Origin: Antedon mediterranea
Taxonomy: Eukaryota > Echinodermata > Crinoidea > Comatulida > Antedonidae
Assembly: GCF_964355755.1 (NCBI RefSeq)
Contig: NC_092672.1
Coordinates: forward strand, 31,554,501 to 31,618,500
Length of the DNA: 64,000 nt
Direction: 5' to 3'
The notes under the pieces were generated by a model. It made no database searches. It worked only from the letters and a program-made list of their open reading frames with translations, and had not been told where the DNA came from. Numbering within the stretch: position 1 is the first letter of the stretch; each line of letters opens with the position of its first letter. Of this stretch, positions 47,991-58,141 are shown piece by piece. The translations under genes and the position numbers were made by a program.

Positions 47991-49085
47991 ATTGAAGTGA
48001 ACTTGTACAATCACTGAAACTAAAAAAAACAGTAGTTTTAGTTAGAATAAATGAGATTTGTTGTTCTATTACAGTAATTCACTATGACAACTCAGATGTC
48101 AGTTAGTTGCATTGCTCTCAATGTTACAGTAATTTGCAACATAAATATAATATCTTATAAGATAAGTTATTTGGAGTGATGTAAAATTTGTGTCTACATA
48201 CTACAAAATAAGATTATCAGAAAACGCCCAAATAGTGCAAATAAAATAGTAATTTGCACCATAATTAAAACTTACGAATATCATATATAATAATAAGTAA
48301 TTTGAAGTACACACTAAAAAATAAGATTATCAGAAAACTCCGATATAGTGGAATTTAAAAAACACTACACGGTTCCGATTTTGATATTGTGTTCGATAAT
48401 TTTGATATTGTGTTCGATAATTTTGATATTGTGTTCGATAATTTTGATATTGTGTTCGATAATTTTGATATTGTGTTCGATAATTTTGATATTGTGTTCG
48501 ATAATTTTGATATTGTGTTCGATAATTTTGATATTGTGTTCGATAATTTTGATATTGTGTTCGATAATTTTGATATTGTGTTCGATAAGTTTGATATTGT
48601 GTTCGATAATTTAAAAAAAAAACAATAGGATACTCCGTACTTACTGTGTATTAAAAGCTACTATTCATCAGTCTGTGATGGAGTTCTAAATTGTCCACAC
48701 TGGTTGTCGCTACGATATTAAATTAATAAAAGATGCGTCGTATATTAATTATTATATACATACATTGTTTGATCAATGTATAAAGTTGCATTTTAATTGA
48801 AGTAATAATATTTATAATTTAATATAATCTATTGTTAGGAGGGCGCGATACAAATTATTTTAAAATCACTTATTTTCAAGCAGTCTTGTCACTGTTGATC
48901 GTGTTTTACACTCATGTCCACGTGTGTCATCTGACCATTCTCTTACGTTATTTTTCTCACATTTCGCATGAAACGTTTTTCGTGTACTACTCGTGTCAAA
49001 GAAATAAAGATTCATGGTCTAACTTCAGCAAACTGCAGTTCCCGAATATTTTCAACTACATAGTCATACCATACGGTGAACATCT
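47991..49085 (-). promoter_or_regulatory. Leader and upstream block of GPCR H
   Basis: The acceptor TTTTTTTAGTTTCAG is at 48015-48014 and the donor GTAAGT at 48644-48639. The candidate intron is 631 bp, longer than in C because of the 21-bp tandem array. The conserved block at 48835-49085 has GGAGGGCGCGATAC and CACGTG at 48919-48924. Confidence 0.5.
48379..48616. repeat. 21-bp tandem repeat, about 11 copies
   Basis: The unit is TTTTGATATTGTGTTCGATA plus A, almost without variation. In paralogous leaders (for example 16430-16465 and 41155-41185) one unit is present. The array lies inside the candidate 5'UTR intron of H. Open frames across it are artefacts. Confidence 0.92.
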
Positions 49086-49373
49086 TTTTTTACCAAAGTC
49101 TAGATTATACTAGCAAACTGCCTGTCGGTATACTTTATTAAAAACTTGAAAAGTTTAACTAGTTTCCAATCAGTTTCCCAATTTAATTGGTCTACACTGT
49201 CAAACATTATAAAATGTATCTTTCCAGCTCGGAGTTTGCTAAAGATTTAGAGGCAAAATTTAAGAAAAAAATTTTCACGAAAGCTCTATTTGACTTGACT
49301 CTCCTGAATACTGTGTTATTGCTGTGGATTGGACGTCCTTGTATGGCTTGCCATAGGAAATATACAGTATTTT

Positions 49374-49477
49374 TAGTCGCGTGCAACGCTACTCTACAGC
49401 TCGCTATGTCGGTCGGTTGGACGGTCGGTAAACACTAACTTGAGCACGCGACTGCAGCCATCTATATGGCCTTGTTT
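49374..49477. mobile_element. Short AGTCGCGTG-type element
   Basis: TTTTAGTCGCGTGCAACGCT and TATGTCGGTCGGT at the left, and GAGCACGCGACTGCAGCC and TATATGGCCTTGTTT at the right, are the two ends of the element seen at 19343-20060 and 23677-24526, joined with nearly all of the interior removed. It is a MITE-like deletion derivative. Confidence 0.6.
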
Positions 49478-49784
49478 AAATACAAATTATTAGTTTTTTG
49501 TTTGTTATTGTATAACGAAAAATTGCATTTTTATGTATTCCATAACATTAAAAATACAAAACAACATTATTTACAACATTATTTGGCTTGTTACACTTGA
49601 GGCATACCGGACTACCGTACTCTGAGTACGAATACAAATCTTCCTCTTGATTTATGCATTACGTCATCATTAGTTAGCCACACATAACGGATTGTAACTA
49701 GCGCCATCACAGAACACAAAAATACAAATATTATTACGATTGCCGGTAAAAATGCATTGTACTATGTAGGCTTACATAGACAAT

Positions 49785-49880
49785 TTACATTACCATAATC
49801 ATTGGGTAATAAAAAACAGGATTATATGAATAAAGCAGGTAATATATAAAATGTAATTGCCTTAACTTTGAATGTTGAAT
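49785..49880. repeat. Conserved 3'-flank block of the receptor units
   Basis: ACAATTTACATTACCATAAT and AATAAAAAACAGGATTATATG match blocks at about 13275, 18915, 26525, 30985 and 63205, each on the 3' side of a receptor. Here the block belongs to receptor I, from which it is now separated by the 9.4-kb nested insertion. Confidence 0.5.
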
Positions 49881-50405
49881 TAAATAAAGAAATACTGTTT
49901 TTAGATGTCATAAATTACATTAACATAATAATTATAAATTCAAGATAAATTAATATATCAGCTTGGTCAGTTTTTCATAAGTTACATCAGTTACGCCATT
50001 TACCTTTTTAAAAACTTATCTTTGTATTCCTTAAAACTGAACACTTCTGTCGAAAATATAACTATTACGAAATATTATTAAAATGGACCTGAAATGGACT
50101 TTCGATTTTATAGAAATTCACACATGTTATTTAAATTGTCAAATTAACACAAGCCCATACAAATAAAAACAAAATGTATAGTATTTAGAGAAAAAACGAA
50201 ATTTTAAGATACCTTGGTAAATTAGCGAAAATTACTCACGCCATTGCAATATTCTATTTCAACGGCCGTCGGGAGCCTCTATATTCACGACGTCACCTAC
50301 CTATACACACGACGATATCATCGAGAGCGTGTATGCCGCCCGATAGTCAGTGAATGGACGACGGCCTGGAAAGATACGCGAAGCGTTGACACTAATACTA
50401 ATTTC

Positions 50406-50571
50406 TTTAATGATTGTCAGACACGTTTTACTGATTATTTTGATGTTTAATATATATCTATTAATTGGTATTATTTTCAAACATGGCGTTGTATTAGAAC
50501 TGCCCTTAGTGCGCAGTAGCGTTGCTATGGTTATATGGTTGGGGGCAGCATACACATATGATATTACTACA
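50406..50571 (-). repeat. 3' LTR of the gypsy element
   Basis: On the minus strand it begins TGTAGTAATATCATATGTG and ends CAATCATTAAA. It is identical to the 5' LTR. A TATATA word near its middle (minus strand AATAGATATATATTAAAC) may serve as TATA box or signal. Confidence 0.93.
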
Positions 50572-50801
50572 TCCCCCTGTTTTTTATAACAGTATAATAT
50601 GGTTAATAATAATAAGAGTTATTTATTTCGGTGTCCGTAATTGTCCAAAAAGTTCCAAACTGTATTAACTATAAACGTTCAAATGTTCAAAAATAAAAAC
50701 TTCAAACACAACTTGTTTCATAACTTCCTAGAACTGCAACTTTAACAATCAGTGGTATTGAACATACATTTTAAACTTGTAGATCACGTTACAGTCCAAA
50801 A

Positions 50802-51350
50802 TCACTCTTTTGTTTCAATTAAACGCGTAGGAGGTTTCACACTTCTCTTAGAGTGCGTGTTACTCATATTCAGAATAGACGGATTTTGGTCTATCGGTTG
50901 CCAGGTTGGTATAACATTCTCAGGTACTGTGCTACCATTGATTTGGGCATTCTGTTGAGGTACCTTCCTCAAATGTACGCGATTTCGTCTCAGCAGATTT
51001 CCATTTTCCGCTTGTATAATATATGATCTTGGTTGGACACACTTTTCCACAGTCGTCGCAGGTTTCCATTGCTTTGTGGACTTATCATAAACTCGAACAT
51101 TGCTTCCATCAGGAATAGGTGGGAGTTCATGAGTGTTTTTATCTGCATATTCTTTTTGTCGCTGCGTAGCTTGTTGCAGTTTTCTACAATATTCTTCTTG
51201 TTGCGAGTTGTTTGCTGCTTGACGACTTGGTGTTAATGTTGGTATAGGTCGATTAAACATCAGTTCAGCCGGACTTGGTACACCTGTGTCCAATGGTGTA
51301 GCTCTAACATTCAACAGTGCTTTGTTAATATCTCCGCCGGTTTTTAAACA
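50802..51350 (-). CDS. Integrase C-terminal part of the gypsy element (shifted frame)
   Basis: After the T8 run at 51351-51358 the coding sense continues in a second frame down to the stop at 50802. It holds a segment of the type RATPLDTGVPSPAELMFNRP, typical of the region that follows the integrase core in Ty3/gypsy elements, then a basic region with DGSNVRVYD and YIIQAENGNLLRRNR that resembles the DNA-binding C-terminal domain. The break could be a one-base indel, a sequence error in the homopolymer, or programmed slippage. Confidence 0.8.
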   Translation of the reverse strand, partial: CLKTGGDINKALLNVRATPLDTGVPSPAELMFNRPIPTLTPSRQAANNSQQEEYCRKLQQATQRQKEYADKNTHELPPIPDGSNVRVYDKSTKQWKPATTVEKCVQPRSYIIQAENGNLLRRNRVHLRKVPQQNAQINGSTVPENVIPTWQPIDQNPSILNMSNTHSKRSVKPPTRLIETKE

Positions 51351-54300
51351 TTTTTTTTATGATGGGTTTTATGTAACGAACTTGTCGCTCAATGAACCCG
51401 TTTGACTGAAGATCTCCTGGGCTACTCGTGGTATGATCAATGCCCCATTCAGCGCAAAATTCATCATACTCTCGCTGGAATTGAGGACCATTATCGGAGA
51501 ATATTTCAGAACAATTTCCAAATAAACTTAGTACCTCCTTTGTTGTGTTAATTACAGATCGTGCAGTTGTAGATCCAAGTAGTTTTACAACAGGGTATCT
51601 GCTGTAGTAGTCGCTGATTAGAAGAAAGTTCTTGTTTCCAATCTCAAATAAATCAGTCCCGAGCTTTATCCATGGTTTAGAAGGTTTTTCATGCATAATC
51701 ATAGGTTGCTTTGCTTGTTGTGGTTGATATTCCTGACAAATCTGACAGTTCTGGCAAATTTCATCAATGTCTGTGTTTATTTTCGGCCAGTATACGCTTT
51801 CACGAGCCAGCTTTCGTGTCTTTTCCACACCTTGGTGTGATTCGTGAAGTTGCTTTAGAATATCGTTTCTCATCATTTCTGGAATTATAACCTGTCTTCC
51901 TTTGAATATGACTCCATCTTCTATTGCAAGTTGATCTCGGTAACTCCAAAAATTTCGAAGTTCTGTTGGCAATTCCTTCATTTCATTTGGCCATCCAGTA
52001 TAAATAACTTGGCTAAGACAATGAAGTGTTCTGTCACGCTCAGTTTCCTCTCTTAGTTGCTTTCTTTTGCTTGGTGAGAAGTTTATGAGGTCAATGTGTA
52101 CAGAATCTACACTTATTGCCAATTCAATGTCCTTATTGTTTTCTGTGTTCGGAAGTCTAGAGAGTGCGTCCGATACGATCATCTGCGAACCTGGTCTATA
52201 TTTTAGATCAAAATCGTATCCCATTATCTTGACTAGCATTCTCTGCAATCTGGGTGGTGCCGCACACAATGGTTTCTTCACTATCACTTCGAGTGGTTTG
52301 TGATCAGTAATTATTTCAAATTTTCGTCCAAAAAGGTAGTGGTGAAATCTCTCGATGCCATGAACTACACCAAGACATTCACGTTCAATATTACTGTAAT
52401 TTGATTGCGTCGGCGTTAGTGTTTTACTAGCAAATGCGATTGGACGATTATCCTGCATTAATGTAGCACCTAAACCTCTGCCTGAAGCGTCAACTTCCAA
52501 AGTCACTGGCTTTGTCTGGTCGTAGTAGTTTAAACATACGCCGTCTGCGACCGCTTGCTTAACCGCTTTGTAACTCTTTTGGTAATTTTCGTCCCAATCA
52601 AATGGAACATCTTCCTTTAGAAGGTCACGTAAACTTGCCAGTTTATTAGACAAGTTAGGAATATGGTTTGACATAAATGTAACCATGCCAATAAAGCGTT
52701 GAAGTTCTCGCTTGTCACGAGGTTCTGGCATTTCATAAATATCCTCTATCTTCTCTGGATCAGGTAGGATACCTTCGTCTGTGTATATGCGTCCAAAGAA
52801 ATTAATTCTGTTTGTCTTTACCAGGCATTTTTTAGAGTTAAGAGCAAGGCCATAGTCCTTTGCCAATTTCATGAATTCTAACAGGTTTCGGTCATGTTCA
52901 TGTTCGGATGTACCATACACAATAATATCGTCTGCTATACCTACTGCACCTTCGCATTTGTCTAAAAGTTCTCCAATTTTCTCCTGAAATTCGTCTTGGG
53001 AGCTCGCTAAGCCATATGGAAGTCGCGTAAAACAATAGCGACCGAAAGGCGTTCGGAAAGTCGTGAGCAGTTGTGACTTGTCTGCAAGTTTCACGCTCCA
53101 ATATGCTGCCTTCGCATCAAGCTTGGTGAAGAATTTAGCCTTAGCAAAGTTTGGGTTTAATTCTTCCACAGTAGAGATTTTTCTTGGGCATCTTTTCAGA
53201 GCTGCGTTTAATCGTCGGGGATCGAGGCAAACACGTAGACTACCATCGCTTTTCGTTACATATGTGAGCGAAGAACACCAGTCTGTGTGCCCTGTTACTT
53301 TTCGGATTATACCTTCAAATTCCATTTTATCCAACTCAGCTTTAATCTTTGGTTTCATGTGAATTGAACAACGTCGTGGAGCATCGATGTAAGGTTCTGC
53401 ATCTGGTATCAGATGGAGATCTACTGGCTCTTTAAAACATCCAACTTTATCAAAACATTCAGGAAAATTCCATTTCAAATCTTCGACTGTGTTTATTGGT
53501 TTAACTGACGTGTGATCAAATAATGTGGATGTCGTAGTAACAGCATCATATGTCATGTGCTCATCAAATGTAATTAGCTCCATGCATTCGCTAGATTTCT
53601 TTCCAATTAATGCTGGACCATCTACGTCAACAACATGGAACCTATGTGTAGAAATCTTTTCACTATCTGTTCGTTGTAGTCCTAGATTTATCGAACCAAG
53701 ATACTTAATTTTATGCCCACTGTATGAATACAGATCAGTGTAATCTTGCTTAATGTCAACTGATTGTTCTTTAAACATTTTCTTAAATATTCTCAGTGGT
53801 AACGTATTTCCACTGGCTCCACTGTCGACTTTTAAGTGGATCAGTCCCTTAGAAAGTATGTCGTCATGATGTACGTGCAAGTTTGTAAAAACTTCATTGT
53901 TTTTATTTTGTCTTTGAGCGTCGAGAAAAACACTATCGTATAATGTTAAGCTGCCTAACTCATGATGTTCATTTTCATCTACAGCATGCATCTTTCGTTT
54001 TTGATTTTGAAAGTTGTTGTGTCGAGAACGATTATGTAATTTACCTTTAGCTTTAGATGTGGATTGTTGCGATTTAAATGTGGATTGCGATTTACAGCAT
54101 ACTTTCCAATGATTCATTTTTCCACAATTTCTACAAGTGTCTCCCCATGCTGGACATTTTCGTGGTTCATGGCTTCGGTCGCAATTTCGACATTTTCGTT
54201 CATACTTCGTTTTCATTGAATGAGCAATTACTGTCGGTGGTTGTTGTTGATCCTGCATCTTCTTTATTGTGCAATTAGATGCACTGATTGCTTCATATTC

Positions 54301-54405
54301 ACGACCACGCTCAATAACTTGCGCAACAGGATATTTCTCCGGTTTTGTAAGCAGTTCCTTACGAAAATCTTCGAATGGTGTGGACAACACTACCATTTCG
54401 ATCAA
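51325..54405 (-). CDS. Gag zinc knuckles and Pol polyprotein of the gypsy element
   Basis: A frame of at least 1026 residues, open somewhat upstream of its first ATG. In order it has two zinc knuckles (residues 72-84 CRNCDRSHEPRKC and 91-104), an aspartic protease with DSGA at 194-197, and a reverse transcriptase at about 360-540 with KLDAKAAYWSVKL, FTRLPYGLAS and the catalytic pair in GIADDIIVYG (491-493). RNase H has EVDAS (Asp639), a Glu near 675 and TDHKP (Asp701). Integrase has His854, His857 and a Cys pair at 884-890, and a catalytic triad Asp918, Asp971 (SDNGPQF) and Glu1006 (NGFIER). All catalytic residues are present. The first residue of the YxDD box is Ile-Ala where many relatives have Tyr and a hydrophobic residue. 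The frame ends right after the Glu because of the T8-run break. The element replicates through an RNA intermediate in cytoplasmic particles. Confidence 0.93.
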   Translation of the reverse strand: MIEMVVLSTPFEDFRKELLTKPEKYPVAQVIERGREYEAISASNCTIKKMQDQQQPPTVIAHSMKTKYERKCRNCDRSHEPRKCPAWGDTCRNCGKMNHWKVCCKSQSTFKSQQSTSKAKGKLHNRSRHNNFQNQKRKMHAVDENEHHELGSLTLYDSVFLDAQRQNKNNEVFTNLHVHHDDILSKGLIHLKVDSGASGNTLPLRIFKKMFKEQSVDIKQDYTDLYSYSGHKIKYLGSINLGLQRTDSEKISTHRFHVVDVDGPALIGKKSSECMELITFDEHMTYDAVTTTSTLFDHTSVKPINTVEDLKWNFPECFDKVGCFKEPVDLHLIPDAEPYIDAPRRCSIHMKPKIKAELDKMEFEGIIRKVTGHTDWCSSLTYVTKSDGSLRVCLDPRRLNAALKRCPRKISTVEELNPNFAKAKFFTKLDAKAAYWSVKLADKSQLLTTFRTPFGRYCFTRLPYGLASSQDEFQEKIGELLDKCEGAVGIADDIIVYGTSEHEHDRNLLEFMKLAKDYGLALNSKKCLVKTNRINFFGRIYTDEGILPDPEKIEDIYEMPEPRDKRELQRFIGMVTFMSNHIPNLSNKLASLRDLLKEDVPFDWDENYQKSYKAVKQAVADGVCLNYYDQTKPVTLEVDASGRGLGATLMQDNRPIAFASKTLTPTQSNYSNIERECLGVVHGIERFHHYLFGRKFEIITDHKPLEVIVKKPLCAAPPRLQRMLVKIMGYDFDLKYRPGSQMIVSDALSRLPNTENNKDIELAISVDSVHIDLINFSPSKRKQLREETERDRTLHCLSQVIYTGWPNEMKELPTELRNFWSYRDQLAIEDGVIFKGRQVIIPEMMRNDILKQLHESHQGVEKTRKLARESVYWPKINTDIDEICQNCQICQEYQPQQAKQPMIMHEKPSKPWIKLGTDLFEIGNKNFLLISDYYSRYPVVKLLGSTTARSVINTTKEVLSLFGNCSEIFSDNGPQFQREYDEFCAEWGIDHTTSSPGDLQSNGFIERQVRYIKPIIKKMFKNRRRY

Positions 54406-54499
54406 TCGCTCATTTAGTTCATCCTTTTTAAAAGAGCATTTTGATGCTTTTTCACGTAGACGCGCAACATAATCACTGATGGGCTCATCTGTCTTTTGC

Positions 54500-54784
54500 C
54501 TATAGGTTGAAAACTCTAAAATTTATCTTGACAGACGCATCTAGTTGCTGCTCAAACAAGGTCCATATTTCTTTGGGTACCTTTTGGTTTGCATCAGACA
54601 ACCCAGATGATAAAATTCTCTTCATACCTTCATCACCAAAAGCAAGTTTAATCTTTGTTGCTTTTTTCTCATCCAGTGTTATATTGTGGTCTTCAAAATA
54701 TAAATTCATGCGTGCTTTAAACGCACGGAGACTCTCTGCCAGGTCTCTTGCATCCCAATCCATCTTGGGCATTTTAGATGACAT
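54500..54784 (-). CDS. Gag N-terminal part of the gypsy element
   Basis: The ATG at 54784-54782 opens a 94-residue frame with a capsid-like helical segment (WDARDLAESLRAFKARMNLY, then KIKLAFGDEGMKRIL) like the N-terminal half of retrotransposon Gag. It stops near 54500 while the sense continues in the other frame (DEPISDYVARL type residues) into the zinc knuckles. The break near 54510-54523 is therefore one frameshift; whether it is programmed or mutational cannot be told. Confidence 0.78.
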   Translation of the reverse strand: MSSKMPKMDWDARDLAESLRAFKARMNLYFEDHNITLDEKKATKIKLAFGDEGMKRILSSGLSDANQKVPKEIWTLFEQQLDASVKINFRVFNL

Positions 54785-55015
54785 ATTGATTATTGTTACG
54801 TACGGCCTAGCCTAAGCCACCAGAGCAATTATCACGCTAAAACGGTGATGGTGATTCGCCTACAAACGGCGCTGCTGTTGTTGGACGGACACGAGTGTTT
54901 TTTACGGCGAGGCTTGTTGCTCGGAAATAAAAAATATGTCACGTAACTGTAAGTGTACTAAGATTACTTACAGGAGTTCTATTCCTTGTTATTTCACAAT
55001 ATACCGCTGCCACCA

Positions 55016-55181
55016 TTTAATGATTGTCAGACACGTTTTACTGATTATTTTGATGTTTAATATATATCTATTAATTGGTATTATTTTCAAACATGGCGTT
55101 GTATTAGAACTGCCCTTAGTGCGCAGTAGCGTTGCTATGGTTATATGGTTGGGGGCAGCATACACATATGATATTACTACA
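55016..55181 (-). repeat. 5' LTR of the gypsy element
   Basis: It is the 166-bp twin of the LTR at 50406-50571, followed on the minus strand by the tRNA-Leu type primer site. Confidence 0.93.
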
Positions 55182-55830
55182 ATTTCAATATCTAATGTTG
55201 TTGAAATATAGGTCCCTAAAATGTACTTTGATTTTTCTAAAACCCGAATTCAGAAGGCCTACCTCCCAAACCTTTACTAGGCCTAGGCCTCCAGCGCGCG
55301 GAGTCGATCCACCACCCCACATGCGAGGCTCCGTTTCTTGTGTATCCAAGGACCAAAGCGATATCAACAACTTGCTGCTTATTGTCTCAAGCCAAATTAA
55401 AATATAAATAAAATTCGTTTTCGAACTGCCTGATTCGTGACAAATAAATTATCATCTCATATTCATAATTTAATTCTGCTAAACTAAAAATTAAAGAAAC
55501 TAACACATTTTAGCAGTATAAATACGAACGATATACAAAATACAAACGGAAAATATGGATACGCATCATTGCTGCACACGGCGCTGTATCCTGGACGCGA
55601 TTTTTTTTTTCGTACATGAGTTGGGGACCCCCTCATGAAACGTCACAAAATAAACATGAATAATTCATCAGTTAAATGTTCTTGTTCCGTGTGCACCCCA
55701 ATAGTAGAAGCTGATGTAAACGGTCTCGTAGATTCGATAAAAGAAACACTTGTTTGTCTTCAATTTGATGTCGAAATTCATCTATCAAACATGATCACTG
55801 CTTTCTCATGAACATTCTCTTCATTTGGTG

Positions 55831-56266
55831 TTATAGTATGTGAGATATTACTTCTTTGATTGACATAACGTACAAAACAATTTGTTTTCTGTGATACCGG
55901 GCCTTGACAGTAACCAAATCTTGATTTGGTACGCCACTCAGTCTCAACACCATGTTGTGATCTTGATGTCTTAAAGCAGCATTAAATACTTGTGTACATA
56001 TTTGATTCACCTTTTGAATCAACCACCATTGACCATCCCGGTCGATGTTTGATAGAACATCGTTCTCCACATATAAAACAGTAATTAAGCCAATCAAAAT
56101 TAGCTTCATTGGTTGTTGTTGACCTAGTACTGCGTAATGTGGCTTCTTCATTCTCTACAATACGGTTCTTATCATATTCCTTGGATTTGCCTACCTGTAC
56201 TGGTGGACCACATAACCGTGGTACTTTATGGGCAGTTGGTCCTTTGTCCTTGTCGACTAATGACAT
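55831..56266 (-). pseudogene. Decayed Cys/His-rich transposon-associated protein fragment
   Basis: The ATG at 56266-56264 opens a frame with DWLNYCFICGERC and KHRPGW, a CxxCxxxC cluster of zinc-binding appearance. After the word SNMYT (near 55995) the sense moves to another frame: CTQVFNAALRHQDHNMVLRL, then VPNQDLVTVKARYH, ending at 55831. This pairing (CxxCG near the start, then a VxARYH stretch) is familiar from uncharacterised proteins carried by repetitive elements in marine invertebrates, where a Cys usually follows the YH; here it is missing. Its function is unknown. The frameshift and lack of continuation mark it as a relic. Confidence 0.5.
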
Positions 56267-57947
56267 TTTTTTAAGTTCCTACATTCCTAAAGCTAGGCAT
56301 TATCGTTCTATAGCTATCTAAATTTGTTGTCCTAAGGTTTAATCTAAACAAAACAAAAAATAATAAATAATAAAAACAATAATAATAACAACAATTTAAT
56401 AATAGTAATAATAATATTAATAATAATAGTAATACTATAAAATGGTAACGCTAGTAATAAATTAATAGTGTATCTATAATAACTTATTTAAACTCACCTC
56501 TGTTAGAGCAGTAATTTAAAAAATATGACCGTTCTAGCTACGGTATCTAAATTACATGGGTTGTCCTAAGGTTTAATCTAAACAAAACACAAAATGATAA
56601 TAATAATAAATAATAATAACAGTAATAATAACTAATACTTAGATAATAATAATAATTATAATAATAATAATAATAGCTAATACTAAAATAGTAATAATAG
56701 TAATAATATTAATTTATTTGAATTACCTTTGTTAAACCAATAATTTTTTAAAATGACAACCGTCGTGAGCAGTTGGTTCTGTCGTCATTAAAATGATATT
56801 TCTTTTTGTTACAATTACACAAACCACTAAAAAAGATGAATTCAATAACTTATTAAATTAATTATAAATATGACCGATCTAAACTAGGCCAATTTAAAAT
56901 ATAGATTCACAAAAATTCATTTAAATAATAATTGAAAATAAATACATGACGTACTAAAAAACAATTACTGTATACTGTACTGAAAGCTATACTAGGCCTA
57001 GGCTAGGCCTAGAGTGTCTATAATAAAAGTTAAAGGCCTACCTAGTAGGCCTAGCCTAGGCTAGCTACCCTATTATTAGTATTAAAGGGAGTCTAGGCCA
57101 TACGTTTCACCTAGTCAATATTTAAAGCACAAACCTAGTCAATATTTGAAGCACATAAAATATATTGATGTTAGAGCTGGATATTTCTATCCATTCATCA
57201 TTTTTAGCTTAAAATATACAAATGTTGTATGTTTGAGGGAGACCTGACTATGCAGCAGCAGCTAATTCAGCGGAAAAGCAAGTGGGCCTAGAAAAAGCGG
57301 TCCCTACAAAAACACAGCAAACACACAGTAATGCTAGAATCAATGTTTTGAGAAGCTACTATGATGCTATATGATTTATTAAGTTATTAATACTACTTTA
57401 TAGATTGTAGTTATATATAAAATATTAATTAACAAAATTAAAAGATAGTCTTACAATTCAAGTTGAAATAGTCAGCAAATGACACAGCGAAAAATGTAAA
57501 CACACAAGTTTTGGACTCTTCCATTATGAAAAATAGGGATGTATTAAACTAAAAAAGAACCTAGAGAATATTGAATAGCATGTTCTTTTATTTTTTTCTC
57601 ATAATATTTGAAGTTTAAGCAAAATTTCACAAGAAAACCTATCATGAAATAGAAGTGAAGATATAAAAATCTACAACCGGAAAAAAAAAATTTATATTTT
57701 CCCCATTTTATAATGATAAGTTACAAAAACTTTTTAAACTACTTGTGGATTTTTTTCATAGAATAAAAAAGTGAGTTGTCTTTAAAGGGTTGTAATAAAA
57801 AATGCCAGCAGTTTTGAAAGTGTCATCATGCAGTTTCTGAAAGCCTATAAAATTATAAACATTTTGATATATAATTCAGCTTGTTAATTTGCCGGTTGCA
57901 CTAACTCCTTAAATAAGCCACTTTTTGCAATAGGGTTGGTGAAATCT

Positions 57948-58141
57948 GTCCATAATAGGTTACTTTTCTGTCCATAATAGGGGACTTTCTGTCCATAATA
58001 GGGACTAGAGGGCGCTGTTGTTTGTCCATAATAGGTAACTTTCATAATTGGCTGTCCAAAATAGGCGACTTTTTGTCCACAATAGGCGCGAGTTTATTGG
58101 AGTAGTGCGCCATCCATTGTGTTGTCCATAATAGGTGATTT
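57948..58141. repeat. Irregular cluster of GTCCATAATAGG motifs
   Basis: Seven copies or near copies of TGTCCATAATAGG lie within about 194 bp, at uneven spacing of about 20-50 bp, with linkers such as GACTTT and TAACTTT between them. Variants are TCCAAAATAGG and TCCACAATAGG. A weaker one may lie near 58391. The uneven spacing is unlike a simple minisatellite. Confidence 0.75.

Larger units (their letters stand above)
50406..55181 (-). mobile_element. Young Ty3/gypsy LTR retrotransposon
   Basis: Two 166-bp LTRs (50406-50571 and 55016-55181) are identical by eye. The element is flanked by a perfect ATTTC duplication (50401-50405 and 55182-55186). Reading on the minus strand, the 5' LTR is followed at once by a primer site TGGTGGCAGCGGT (55015-55003), complementary to the 3' end of a tRNA-Leu of AAG type. 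A purine-rich tract AAAAAACAGGGGGA precedes the 3' LTR (50585-50572). The domain order gag, protease, RT, RNase H, integrase is that of Ty3/gypsy. No envelope-like frame and no chromodomain are seen. The coding region has two frame breaks, near 54510-54523 and at the T8 run 51351-51358. Confidence 0.93.

Noticed and set aside
48348-48628. Frames coding ILILCSI- and FDIVFDN-like repeats
   Set aside because: They are products of the 21-bp array inside the candidate intron of receptor H.
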